NCBI GenBank assembly: GCA_049177215.1
Contig: CP185379.1
Coordinates: forward strand, 2,232,001-2,296,000
Reading direction: 5' to 3'
Origin: Pollutiaquabacter aromativorans
GTDB taxonomy: Bacteria; Bacteroidota; Bacteroidia; AKYH767-A; 2013-40CM-41-45
Length of the DNA stretch: 64,000 bases
The notes under the pieces are model-generated. The model was not told the origin of the DNA. It searched no databases and saw only the letters and a list, made by a program, of their open reading frames with translations. The translations under genes and the position numbers were made by a program. Numbering within the stretch: the stretch's first letter is position 1; each line of letters starts with the position of its first letter. Below, in pieces: positions 50,841 to 59,602 of this stretch.

Positions 50841-51497
50841 ATGTCGGTCACGATCGAAAGCGTACTCGCGAAATATCTCCCTGCGGAATGTGTCCGCGAA
50901 TGCGCGAGTTGGATCGTACACAAGAACATCCACTTGCGGATCACCGGCATGCGGGCTTCCAAGCTTGGCGACTACCGTCCGCATCCCACCGGTAACGGAC
51001 ACCAGATCACGGTCAACCACGACCTGAATCCGTTCGCCTTCCTGATCACCTTCACGCACGAAGTCGCGCACCTGGTCTGCTACGAACGCTATGGCCACCG
51101 GCACGAGCCGCACGGGCGGGAGTGGAAGCACCATTTCCGTGAACTGCTCCTCCCCTTTCTTGATCGAGGCATTTTCCCTCCCGAGCTCGCGCAGTTCGTT
51201 TATGCCTATCTCCGCGATCCCGGCGCGTCCAGTTGCAGCGATCCCGGATTGATGCGGGCCTTGCGCAAGCACGATGAACGCGGAAACGACACAATCGTTC
51301 ACCTGGAGGACCTCCCGGAAGGTTCGCGCTTCAAACTTGCCGGAGAACGCAGCCGGCTGCGATTTGAAAAGGGTCCCCGCCTGCGGTCCCGCTTCCGGTG
51401 CTTCGAAACCGACAGCGGAAGAGAGTACCTGGTGAGCGCAATCGCGGAAGTTCTGCCGCTGCAGGAAGCACCTCCGGCGGCCTCCGCAACGAGTTGA
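50841..51497 (+). CDS. SprT-like zinc metalloprotease domain protein
   Basis: 218 residues. The SprT-like motif FTHEVAHLVCYERYGHRHEP contains H73-E74-x-x-H77 and a downstream histidine (HGREWKHHF) as third ligand. The preceding strand (GNGHQITVNHDLNPFAFLIT) is also conserved. The C-terminal 70 residues (GSRFKLAGERSRLRFEKGPR...) form a small basic beta-rich part that may replace the zinc ribbon of SprT. The bacterial function of these predicted proteases is not established. It starts 24 bp after feoB and may be transcribed with it. Confidence 0.85.
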   Translation: MSVTIESVLAKYLPAECVRECASWIVHKNIHLRITGMRASKLGDYRPHPTGNGHQITVNHDLNPFAFLITFTHEVAHLVCYERYGHRHEPHGREWKHHFRELLLPFLDRGIFPPELAQFVYAYLRDPGASSCSDPGLMRALRKHDERGNDTIVHLEDLPEGSRFKLAGERSRLRFEKGPRLRSRFRCFETDSGREYLVSAIAEVLPLQEAPPAASATS

Positions 51498-51548
51498 TCC
51501 ACAGCGCCATTTCCCGCTCCCAGCGCGGCACTCATTCGCATATTTGGC

Positions 51549-51556
51549 TAACTTTG
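51549..51556 (+). promoter_or_regulatory. Possible -7 box for the aminotransferase gene
   Basis: TAACTTTG matches TAnnTTTG, 19 bp before the ATG at 51575. No clear -33 box was seen. Confidence 0.5.
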
Positions 51557-51574
51557 CGCTACAACCAAAGTAGC

Positions 51575-52864
51575 ATGGCAAACACCACGCAAGCCACGGC
51601 CGTTCACCTTCCGGTTTCCGATATGGCGGAAAACCTGATCGGTTCCGAGATCATCAAGCTGGCAGCGGAGATCAACGAAAAGATCCGAAACGGAGAACGG
51701 ATCTTCAACTATACCATCGGCGATTTTGACCCGAAGATCTTCCCGATCCCTTCCGAGCTCAACGACGAGATCATTCGCGCCTACGAGCAACACCATACGA
51801 ACTATCCCGCAGCCAACGGAATGCCGGAGCTCCGGAAAACCGTTGCGGAATTCCTGCGCGACTACGAAGGTCTGAACTATACGGCCGACGAGGTGCTCAT
51901 CTCCGGCGGCGCGCGCCCGCTCATCTACGCCACGTATCTGACACTCCTGGATCCGGGCGACACGGTCATTTTCCCGGTACCGTCCTGGAACAACAACCAC
52001 TACACCCACCTCTCACGCGCGAAAGCCGTATTCGTCGAGACCCGGCCGGAGAACAACTTCATGCCTACGGCCGAGGAGTTGCGGCCCCATCTGGCCGGCG
52101 CCACCCTGCTTGCACTTTGTTCGCCGCTCAACCCGACGGGCACGGTCTTCAGCAAAGAGCAACTGCTGGCGATCTGCGACCTGGTCGTGGAAGAAAACAA
52201 ACGCCGCGGCCCCGACGCGAAGCCCTTGTACCTCATGTACGACCAGATCTACTGGGTGCTGACCTTTGGAAAGACGGAACACTACAACCCGGTCAGCCTG
52301 CGTCCGGAGTTGCGCGATTACACCATCTTCGTCGACGGCCTGTCGAAGTCGCTCGCCGCTACCGGCATCCGGGTCGGCTGGTCCTTCGGTCCGCAACGCA
52401 TCATCGACAAGATGAAGGCGATCCTCTCGCACGTCGGCGCCTGGGCCCCGAAAGCGGAGCAGGTCGCTTCGGGCAAGTACATGAGCAACCGTTCCGCGAT
52501 GGACCGCTTCGTTACCTCCTTCAAAGGCGAGATCTCCGAGCGGCTCGACGGATTCTACCACGGCTTCCTGGAACTGCGTAAGGAAGGATTTTCGGTGAAT
52601 GCGATTCCACCTCAGGCCGCCATTTACCTGACCGTTCAGTTCGAACTCGTCGGTAAGAAAACACCCGACGGCCGTGTGCTGAACAATCAAAAAGCCGTCA
52701 CCCAGCATATTCTCGACGAAGCGAAGCTTGCACTCGTTCCGTTCTCCGCGTTCGGAGCTTCGGACGATTCGAACTGGTACCGCTTGTCGGTGGGCACGTG
52801 CAACAAGCACGAGATCGGTGAAGTATTTTCCACCCTGCGCCGCGTACTCAAGGCGCTGGCTTAA
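51575..52864 (+). CDS. Class I/II aminotransferase (aspartate aminotransferase-like)
   Basis: 429 residues from MANTTQATAVHLPVSDMAEN; an in-frame extension to 51398 overlaps the SprT-like gene and is not expected. A fold-type I PLP enzyme: IFNYTIGDFDPKIFPIPSEL, then YPAANGMPELRKTVAEFLRD, SPLNPTGTVFSKEQL, and the PLP lysine in FVDGLSKSLAATGIRVGW. The substrate is probably an amino acid such as aspartate or an aromatic residue; the family alone does not decide it. It is followed 39 bp later by manC. Confidence 0.88.
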   Translation: MANTTQATAVHLPVSDMAENLIGSEIIKLAAEINEKIRNGERIFNYTIGDFDPKIFPIPSELNDEIIRAYEQHHTNYPAANGMPELRKTVAEFLRDYEGLNYTADEVLISGGARPLIYATYLTLLDPGDTVIFPVPSWNNNHYTHLSRAKAVFVETRPENNFMPTAEELRPHLAGATLLALCSPLNPTGTVFSKEQLLAICDLVVEENKRRGPDAKPLYLMYDQIYWVLTFGKTEHYNPVSLRPELRDYTIFVDGLSKSLAATGIRVGWSFGPQRIIDKMKAILSHVGAWAPKAEQVASGKYMSNRSAMDRFVTSFKGEISERLDGFYHGFLELRKEGFSVNAIPPQAAIYLTVQFELVGKKTPDGRVLNNQKAVTQHILDEAKLALVPFSAFGASDDSNWYRLSVGTCNKHEIGEVFSTLRRVLKALA

Positions 52865-52902
52865 TCTTTCTTCGGTCGCGTACCGGGGAATAAGCAATTG
52901 AG

Positions 52903-53988
52903 ATGAAGAACAATTACTGCATCATCATGGCCGGCGGCATTGGCAGCCGCTTCTGGCCCATGAGCCGGAATAATTTCCCAAAACAGTTTCTTGACATCCT
53001 GGGCACAGGCAAGACACTGATCCAGCAGACGTTTGATCGTTTCCGGTCGATCTGTCCGGTGGAGAACATCTACATCGTCACCAACGACAGCTACCTCGAG
53101 CATGTGTACCAGCAGGTACCGGAAGTGCCGAAGTCGCAGGTCCTGGCCGAGCCGCAGCGCCGCAACACCGCGCCCTGCATCGCGTACGCAGCCTTCAAGA
53201 TCGCCGAGCGCAATCCGGATGCGAACATGATCGTGGCGCCTTCGGACCACATCATCCACGACGAAGCATCCTTTCACGCAGCGCTGACCAAAGGGCTTGC
53301 TTTCACCGCCGGCAACGACAGCCTCCTCACGATCGGCATTCATCCCAGTCGTCCGGATACCGGCTATGGTTACATCCAGTTCCAGGAAGAGGGCGGGGAC
53401 GACAAGTTCCGGATCAGCAAGGTCAAGACCTTCACCGAAAAGCCGAACCTGGAGATGGCGAAGTTCTTTCTCAAGAGCGGCGAGTTCGTCTGGAACGCGG
53501 GGATCTTCCTCTGGAACCTCCAATCCATTCTCAAAGCCTTCCAGCAGCATTTGCCCGATATGTACCACCTCTTCGAGGAAGGCAAGGGCATTTACAATAC
53601 ACCCGGTGAAGCGGACTTCCTGCGCAAGACCTACGAATTGTGCACCAACATCTCGATCGACTACGGTATTCTGGAAAAAGCGAAAAACGTTTATGTCCTG
53701 AGCGCCGAATTCGGCTGGAGCGATCTGGGTACCTGGAAATCACTCTACGAAGAGCTGCCGAAAGACCCCGCCGGTAACGCCGTGGTCGGCCCGCATGTGA
53801 TGCTGGACCGCACCTCCAATTGCATCGTCAATTTCCCGAAAGACAAACTGGCCGTCATCCAGGGCCTGGAGAATTACATCGTCGTGTATGCCGACGATGT
53901 CTTGCTCATCTGCCCCAAAGACGACGAACAACAAGTGCGCAACCTGGTGAATGATGTGAAGATCAAGAAGGGGGATAAGTTCGTTTGA
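52903..53988 (+). CDS. manC: Mannose-1-phosphate guanylyltransferase
   Basis: 361 residues, the single-domain form without the phosphomannose isomerase part. The nucleotidyltransferase motif MAGGIGSRFWPMSRNNFPKQ (residues 10-29) is followed by LAEPQRRNTAPCIAYAAFKI, VAPSDHIIHDE, FTEKPNLEMAKFFLKSGEFV and WNAGIFLWN. It makes GDP-mannose from mannose-1-phosphate and GTP for glycan synthesis. A perfect 15-bp stem hairpin follows. It probably supplies glycosyltransferases such as those at 16-18 kb, but no direct linkage is seen. Confidence 0.94.
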   Translation: MKNNYCIIMAGGIGSRFWPMSRNNFPKQFLDILGTGKTLIQQTFDRFRSICPVENIYIVTNDSYLEHVYQQVPEVPKSQVLAEPQRRNTAPCIAYAAFKIAERNPDANMIVAPSDHIIHDEASFHAALTKGLAFTAGNDSLLTIGIHPSRPDTGYGYIQFQEEGGDDKFRISKVKTFTEKPNLEMAKFFLKSGEFVWNAGIFLWNLQSILKAFQQHLPDMYHLFEEGKGIYNTPGEADFLRKTYELCTNISIDYGILEKAKNVYVLSAEFGWSDLGTWKSLYEELPKDPAGNAVVGPHVMLDRTSNCIVNFPKDKLAVIQGLENYIVVYADDVLLICPKDDEQQVRNLVNDVKIKKGDKFV

Positions 53989-54010
53989 TAGCCTTGCCAG
54001 ATCGATGAAA

Positions 54011-54045
54011 TAAGAAAGGCTGTCGCGAATCGACAGCCTTTCTTA
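54011..54045. terminator. Bidirectional hairpin between manC and fumC
   Basis: A perfect 15-bp stem (taagaaaggctgtcg / cgacagcctttctta) with a 5-nt loop between the convergent genes. Confidence 0.9.
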
Positions 54046-54063
54046 ATTCATTCGTCTCCGGGA

Positions 54064-55467
54064 TCACTTATTCTCCCCCACCATCTCTTCCGGCTTGACC
54101 CATTCGTCAAACTGTTCGGAGGTGAGGTGCCCGAGTTCGATCGCGGCCTGCTTCAGCGTAAGGCCTTTCTTGTGCGCGGTCTGCGCGATCTCGGCTGCTT
54201 TGTAGTAACCGATCTTGGTGTTGAGCGACGTCACCAGCATGAGCGAGTTCATGAGGTTCTTCTCGATATTCTCGCGGATCGGTTCGATGCCGACGGCGCA
54301 TTTGTCGTTGAAGGAAACGCAGACGTCGCCGATCAGGCGGGCGGAGTGCAGGAAGTTATAGATCATCACCGGCTTGAACACGTTCAGCTCGAAGTGTCCG
54401 GTGGCGCCGCCGATGTTGATCGCTACATCGTTGCCCAGCACCTGCGCGGCGACCATGGTCATGGCCTCGCACTGGGTCGGGTTGACCTTGCCCGGCATGA
54501 TGGAAGAGCCGGGCTCGTTGTCCGGGATGTGCAGTTCGCCGATGCCGCAGCGCGGGCCCGAGGCCAGCAGGCGGATGTCGTTGGCGATCTTCATCAGGGA
54601 ACAAGCGACTGTTTTCAGGGCACCGTGGGCTTCCACGATCGCGTCGTGCGCGGCCAGCGCTTCGAACTTGTTCTCGGCGGTGACGAACGGCAGGCCGGTC
54701 AGCTTCGCGATGTGCTTCGCTACGTTGACATCGTAGCCTTTGGGCGTGTTGATCCCCGTACCGACGGCCGTTCCGCCCAGTGCCAGTTCGGCCAGGTGGG
54801 GCAGCGTATGCCGGATCGCGCGCAGGCCGTGTTCGAGCTGGGAGACGTAACCGGAGATCTCCTGTCCAAGCGTCAGCGGGGTCGCATCCATGAGGTGGGT
54901 ACGACCGATCTTCACGATGTTCTTGTATTCCTTCGCCTTCGCCGCGAGGGTGTCGCGCAGCTTCTCGATGCCCGGGATGGTCACATCCATCAGGATCTTG
55001 TAGGCGGCGATGTGCATGGCCGTCGGGAAGGTATCGTTCGACGACTGCGACTTGTTCACGTCGTCGTTCGGGTGCACGGCTTTCTTCTCGTCGGTGAGCT
55101 GACCGCCGCTGATGACGTGTGCGCGGTAGGCGACCACCTCGTTCACGTTCATGTTCGACTGCGTACCGGAGCCGGTCTGCCACACGACCAGCGGGAACTG
55201 ATCGTCCAGCTTACCCGCCAGGATCTCATCGCAGACCTGTCCGATGAGGTCGCATTTCTCTTTGGGCAATACGCCGGCATCAAGGTTGGCCAAAGCCGCA
55301 GCTTTTTTGAGGTAGGCGAACGCGCGCACGATCTCCTTCGGCATGCGGTTGATATCCTGCGCGATCCGGAAATTATCGATCGAACGCTGCGTCTGAGCGC
55401 CCCAGTAAACATTCGCGGGCACTTCCACGACACCCATGGTGTCTTTTTCTTTACGGTAGGATTGCAT
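54064..55467 (-). CDS. fumC: Fumarate hydratase class II
   Basis: 467 residues, the usual length. MGVVEVPANVYWGAQTQRSI opens the fold. The active-site segments are TGSGTQSNMNVNEVVAYRAH, KSQSSNDTFPTAMHIAA, GRTHLMDATPLTLGQEISGY and the signature GSSIMPGKVNPTQCEAM with the catalytic serine loop. It interconverts fumarate and malate without a metal centre. It is monocistronic, with repeat arrays upstream. Confidence 0.97.
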   Translation of the reverse strand: MQSYRKEKDTMGVVEVPANVYWGAQTQRSIDNFRIAQDINRMPKEIVRAFAYLKKAAALANLDAGVLPKEKCDLIGQVCDEILAGKLDDQFPLVVWQTGSGTQSNMNVNEVVAYRAHVISGGQLTDEKKAVHPNDDVNKSQSSNDTFPTAMHIAAYKILMDVTIPGIEKLRDTLAAKAKEYKNIVKIGRTHLMDATPLTLGQEISGYVSQLEHGLRAIRHTLPHLAELALGGTAVGTGINTPKGYDVNVAKHIAKLTGLPFVTAENKFEALAAHDAIVEAHGALKTVACSLMKIANDIRLLASGPRCGIGELHIPDNEPGSSIMPGKVNPTQCEAMTMVAAQVLGNDVAINIGGATGHFELNVFKPVMIYNFLHSARLIGDVCVSFNDKCAVGIEPIRENIEKNLMNSLMLVTSLNTKIGYYKAAEIAQTAHKKGLTLKQAAIELGHLTSEQFDEWVKPEEMVGENK

Positions 55468-55473
55468 GGTTTG

Positions 55474-55516
55474 GTGTTCCGGGTTTCGGGTTTCGGGTTT
55501 CGAGTTTCGAGTTGCT
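55474..55516. repeat. CGGGTTT heptad array
   Basis: Units of 7 bp: CGGGTTT three times, then CGAGTTT twice, just upstream of fumC. The same period as the other arrays but with a different word. Confidence 0.9.
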
Positions 55517-55559
55517 GAACCCGATAACCCATCTACTTTTTAGTGCTCACGATAAGCTA

Positions 55560-55755
<196 letters not shown>

Positions 55756-56100
55756 TCAATACAAGTCCAGCACCCTCTCCGCCGGTCTCCCGATGATCGC
55801 CTTTCCGTCTTTGACGACGATCGGGCGTTCGATGAGTTCGGTGTGTTCGCACATGGCGGATATCCATTCTTCTTCTGAGAGTTCCTTACCGGCGTATTTT
55901 TCGGCAAATACCTTTTCGGATTCCCGCACGATATCGCGCGCCTTCAAGCCCAGTAACTGCAACGCTTCGCGCAGGTCTTCGGGTTTCGGTTGCTCTTTCA
56001 TGTATTCGAAGATCTCCACGTCCTCTTCACCCTGGTCCTTAATGTAGGCCAGCGCGGTTTGGCAGGTAGAGCAGGTGGGTTTGAACCAGATCCTTAACAT
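55756..56100 (-). CDS. ArsC/Spx family reductase
   Basis: 114 residues. A thioredoxin-like fold with the redox motif FKPTCSTCQTALAYI (C10, C13) and FEYMKEQPKPEDLREAL, then AMCEHTELIERPIVVKDGKA with the R-P and D-G residues of the family. It resembles the glutaredoxin-linked arsenate reductase type; Bacteroidota homologues are often of unclear substrate. It is monocistronic between two repeat-filled spacers. Confidence 0.88.
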   Translation of the reverse strand: MLRIWFKPTCSTCQTALAYIKDQGEEDVEIFEYMKEQPKPEDLREALQLLGLKARDIVRESEKVFAEKYAGKELSEEEWISAMCEHTELIERPIVVKDGKAIIGRPAERVLDLY

Positions 56101-56102
56101 AG

Positions 56103-56256
56103 GGACGAGGGGCGTGGGGCGTGGGGCGAGGGACGTGGGACGTGGGACGTGGGACGTGGGACGAGGGGCGAGGGACGAGGGACGAGGGACGTGGGGCGAG
56201 GGGCGAGGGAAAATTGTTCCGAGTTCCCTGCCTTCGCTAAAGCTACGGCAGGCAGG
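56103..56256. repeat. GGGACGT/GGGGCGA heptad array ending at a hairpin element
   Basis: Long 7-bp periodic run of GGGACGA/GGGACGT/GGGGCGT (56103-56209), then a hairpin copy at 56226-56256 (CCCTGCCTTCGCTAAAGCTA-CGGCAGGCAGG). This fills the first half of the 314-bp gap 56101-56413. Confidence 0.92.
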
Positions 56257-56269
56257 CGAGTTCGTTAGC

Positions 56270-56413
56270 TCAACTCACTATTCACTGTTCACTATTTACT
56301 ATTCACTATTCGCTATTCGCTATTCGCTATTCGCTATTGGCTCCTGCCTTCGCTAAAGCTACGGCAGGCAGGATTCGCTAAACACTGTTCACTGTTTACT
56401 GTTCACTGTTCAC
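56270..56413. repeat. CTATTCG/TTCACTG heptad arrays around a hairpin element
   Basis: Heptad words from about 56276, a hairpin copy at 56343-56372 (CCTGCCTTCGCTAAAGCTAC-GGCAGGCAGG), then more heptads up to the prfB stop codon. The hairpin is nearly identical to the copy at 56226. Confidence 0.92.
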
Positions 56414-57500
56414 TCAATGCACACTCTCCTGCATCAAAAACGCCTTGATGAACGGATCCAGGTCGCCGTTGAGGACGCCCTGGGCGTCGGAGGTTTCGAC
56501 GTCGGTGCGGAGGTCTTTGACGAGCTTGTAAGGATGCAGCACGTAGTTGCGGATCTGCGAGCCCCATTCGATCTTCTTCTTGCCCGCTTCGGTGACGGCC
56601 TTGGCTTCGTTCCGCTTGCGGATCTCGAGTTCGTAGAGCTGCGAACGCAGCATGTTCATCGCGCGCTCGCGGTTGGCGCCCTGGGATCGTTCCACCTGAC
56701 AGACAACGACGATGCCGGTCGGCTTGTGCGTGAGCTGCACCTTGGTTTCGACCTTGTTCACGTTCTGTCCGCCCGCGCCGCCTGAACGCGAGGTCTGGAT
56801 CTCGATGTCGGCGTCCTTGATCTCGATCTCGATCGTATCGTCGACCATCGGATACGAGAACACGGAAGCGAAGGAGGTATGCCGGCGCGCGTTGCTGTCG
56901 TAGGGCGAGATGCGCACGAGGCGGTGCACTCCGCTCTCCCCTTTCAGGTAGCCGTAGGCGAATTCACCGTCGATCTGGAGCGAGCAGGATTTGATCCCCG
57001 CCGCTTCGCCCTCGGACAATTCGAGTTCGGAGACCTTGAAGCCGTGCTTCTCCGCCCACATGATGTACATACGCATGAGCATGGAAGCCCAGTCCTGGCT
57101 TTCGGTACCGCCTGCGCCCGAGTTGATGTTGATGATGGCGCTGAGGTGGTCCTCTTCGGAGCCCATCATGTTCTTGAACTCGAGGTCTTCGAGCAGCTCA
57201 AGGGTGTGGGCGTAGGCAGCGTCGACTTCCGCTTCGGAAGCGTCGCCGGACTTTTGAAATTCGAATAGCACGGAAAGGTCATCGTACGAACGTTCGATGG
57301 CCTGGTAGGCGTCCGTCCAGTTCTTCAACTGGCGGATGGATTTCATCACTTTCTCGGCTGCGGCGGGATCATCCCAGAACCCGTTGGCCAGCGAAAGCGC
57401 TTCTTTTTCTCTTATCGATAACAGCTTGCTATCGACGTCAAAGATGCCCCCTTAGCGAATCCAGGCGCCCTTTGAGATCTTTTAGTTGATCGGTTGTCAT
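56414..57500 (-). CDS. prfB: Peptide chain release factor 2, with programmed +1 frameshift
   Basis: The short first frame starts at ATG 57500 (MTTDQLKDLKGRLDSLRGHL) and meets TGA at 57440-57438. The main frame continues DVDSKLLSIREKEALSLANG and on to 56414, for about 361 residues in all. The shift site CTT TGA C, preceded by AGGGGG (57452-57447) as internal Shine-Dalgarno, is the textbook RF2 autoregulatory site. Downstream are the stop-codon tripeptide region in the SPYDSNARRHTSFASV context and the GGQ loop (SGGAGGQNVNKVET). It releases peptides at UGA and UAA. Without RF2, ribosomes pause at UGA and shift. Confidence 0.96.
57438..57452 (-). promoter_or_regulatory. RF2 frameshift signal
   Basis: AGGGGG, three bases, then CTT TGA C. 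It matches the conserved programmed +1 frameshift element of bacterial prfB genes in sequence and spacing. Confidence 0.95.
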
Positions 57501-57518
57501 TGCGGGCGCGAAGGTAGG

Positions 57519-57705
57519 GAAATAGTGAATAGTGAATAGTGAACAGTGAACAGTTTGGAGGGAATCCTGGCTGATGAAGCTTTAGCGGAGGCGGGAGCGA
57601 ACAGCGAATAGCGAATAGCGAATAGTGAATAGTGAATCTTGCCCGCCGTAGCTTTAGCGTAGGCGGGAGTGAACAGTGAAAAGTGAACAGTGAACAGTGA
57701 GCAAT
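57519..57705. repeat. Heptad arrays with two hairpin elements
   Basis: GTGAATA/GTGAACA/GCGAATA words at about 57519-57553, 57596-57640 and 57668-57700, with a degenerate hairpin at 57566-57596 and a clear one at 57641-57669 (GCCCGCCGTAGCTTTAGCGT-AGGCGGGAG). The gap 57501-57814 is otherwise AT-rich without a gene. Confidence 0.9.
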
Positions 57706-57814
57706 GTTGAGGGAGGATGGGGTTCGGGACCCTCGCCATTAGGAAGATTTCGGACCGAGGCTCCTGAGAGTTCGCGGTTAGCAAACTCAATATTCTGATA
57801 ATTAATTACTTAGA

Positions 57815-58300
57815 TTATTCCTGGTCGCGGAGGATGGACCAGACCAGTTCCGGTTCGAAGCCCCGGCGGATGGCGTAGTCGGCGGCTTTGCGGTTGCGGA
57901 TGAAGGGGTCGCTGTCCTTGCTGGCGGCGAGGCGGGTGCGGAGGAGCGTTTCGAGGGTCTTCCGGTACTCGCGATCATCGATGCCGGCCAGGGCCTGGCG
58001 GATGAGCGGGGAACTGACCTGCTTCCCTTTCAGCGCCTGCTCGATGCGGACACGGCCCCATTTCTTGATGCGGAACTTACCGCCCGCGAAAGCATGGGCG
58101 AAGCGTTCCTCCTTCAGGAAGCCGTCCGAAATCAGCTCTACCAACAGCGACTCGACTTCACGCCGGTGAAGGCCCCAGCTATACAACTTGTCGCGGACCT
58201 CCTGCTGACTACGTTCCTGGTAGGCACAATAGCGCTGCGCCCGCTTGAGCGCCTGCTCGGGCGACAGGATAACCTTAGGCTTTGCTCTCCCCTCTTCCAT
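57815..58300 (-). CDS. recX: Regulatory protein RecX
   Basis: 161 residues with three helical RecX units: ALKRAQRYCAYQERSQQEVR with DKLYSWGLHRREVESLLVEL (residues 17-57), SDGFLKEERFAHAFAGGKFR and IKKWGRVRIEQALKGKQVSS (58-97), and the third ending RRGFEPELVWSILRDQE. It modulates RecA filaments. recA is not in the window. It lies just upstream of prfB on the same strand, separated by repeats. Confidence 0.92.
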   Translation of the reverse strand: MEEGRAKPKVILSPEQALKRAQRYCAYQERSQQEVRDKLYSWGLHRREVESLLVELISDGFLKEERFAHAFAGGKFRIKKWGRVRIEQALKGKQVSSPLIRQALAGIDDREYRKTLETLLRTRLAASKDSDPFIRNRKAADYAIRRGFEPELVWSILRDQE

Positions 58301-58318
58301 CGCGTCAAATAAGCCGGA

Positions 58319-59320
58319 TCACTGCAAGGGGTAGTAGATATCGGTCTCCCACTTCATCGTATCCTTCTCCATCATCGGGTCGGTCACGTACGACTCCCAG
58401 GGAGCGCCGGCGATCTGCAGGTTGTTGGCGCCGAGGTAGGCATGAATGGCGGCATGTCCGTCGCCGGTTTTTTCGTAGGGTCCGTAGAAACGAACCATGG
58501 CAACTTTTCCGGCCTTCACTTCGCCGGGCTTCACCTGGCCATCCGCCTTACCGGGCTTGTCGACCGGGATGGCGATATCCATATCGAATACCGTACTGCT
58601 CTCCGAATAGTAGAACGCGGAAGGAGCGCCCGCCATGTTCAGCCCTTGCTTACCCATGGCCTGACCGATCCTGCCGTACCCTTCGCCGAGCTTTTGCCCG
58701 ATGGTGGCCAGCGAGGCGGTATCGCGCAAGGCGAGGTAGTGCATTCCGGGGAAGTCGATCACCTCGACACTCAACGCAGGACCGGCCGGCATTTTTTCCA
58801 GGTTGCTCTTCAGGCGAGCGAGGCCCTTTTCGAAGTCCTTGCCAACCATGCCGTCCATGAACTTACCGATGATGCGCAGCAGCGGGTTCATCCCCACTTC
58901 GAACTCAAACGCCCAGGTCACCCTGGTGCCTGCTTCTTCCGGAGCAAAGGTAAAGGTCGCGAAGGCCGAGCCTTCGTCCATGAAGCTGAGCTCTTCCCTG
59001 ATCATCTGCCCATCGACCACCTCGACGAACTTCATCATACCCTTCCCGACATCCTTGTTGTTGGACTCCCACTTCATCGCTGCGCCGACGCCGGTTTCCG
59101 GCCCTTCGAAGGTGTAGGTCGCGGCCGTATCCATATCATGCCAGGGCGACCAGCTGTTGAAGTTGTGGAGGTTGTTCACATAAGCAAAGACTTTCTCCTT
59201 CGGCTGGTTGATGACCGTAGCCCGTTCCACATGGACCTTCGACGGGAACATAAAACCAATAGCGGCAATGACCAACAAGAGGATCGCGATGGCGATCAGG
59301 ACGCGTTTGAAGATTTTCAT
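58319..59320 (-). CDS. SRPBCC (polyketide cyclase-like) / GyrI-like two-domain protein
   Basis: 333 residues. An N-terminal membrane helix (residues 5-28, VLIAIAILLLVIAAIGFMFP) is followed by an SRPBCC domain (VHVERATVINQPKEKVFAYV ... WSPWHDMD ... TWAFEFEVGMNP, to about 175). A GyrI-like effector-binding domain follows (VEVIDFPGMHYLALRDTAS ... VAMVRFYGPYEKTGDGHAAI ... DIYYPL). These two-domain proteins are common in Bacteroidota and probably bind a hydrophobic ligand. No DNA-binding part is present. It ends 18 bp before the recX start. Confidence 0.85.
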   Translation of the reverse strand: MKIFKRVLIAIAILLLVIAAIGFMFPSKVHVERATVINQPKEKVFAYVNNLHNFNSWSPWHDMDTAATYTFEGPETGVGAAMKWESNNKDVGKGMMKFVEVVDGQMIREELSFMDEGSAFATFTFAPEEAGTRVTWAFEFEVGMNPLLRIIGKFMDGMVGKDFEKGLARLKSNLEKMPAGPALSVEVIDFPGMHYLALRDTASLATIGQKLGEGYGRIGQAMGKQGLNMAGAPSAFYYSESSTVFDMDIAIPVDKPGKADGQVKPGEVKAGKVAMVRFYGPYEKTGDGHAAIHAYLGANNLQIAGAPWESYVTDPMMEKDTMKWETDIYYPLQ

Positions 59321-59602
59321 GACGGTGTGGCAAACAAGGTTGAGGGGGATAATGTCGTGATTTTTTCAGAAATACAGTACAATTTGCCCTGCCAACGAGT
59401 CCTGTCATGTCCTATAGTAACCTTAGTACTGATACTGAAGGATATACCGCTCAGCAGCAGTTCTATCAATTTCAGTCCGGTAGCTAATCTTAGCTAAATT
59501 CGCGTACAGTTCAAGCAAAAGAACTGCACTGATTCAAACCTAAAAACTATTTAGAGAATTGGGGGTTGAGACAACTACTTTGCAGCAGCCTTGACAATTG
59601 AC
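59321..59602. other. AT-rich intergenic boundary region
   Basis: No gene was recognised. Base composition changes here from the GC-rich core to the AT-rich surface-protein island that follows. Confidence 0.6.

Noticed and set aside
56414..57349. prfB taken as starting at 57349
   Set aside because: The upstream short frame plus the frameshift signal restores a normal-length RF2; starting at 57349 would remove the first domain.
57497..57790. 97-codon open frame with periodic SLFTVHYSLFAI-like sequence
   Set aside because: It is the translation of the heptad arrays, not a conserved protein. Similar frames occur at 55512-55730 and 56075-56356.
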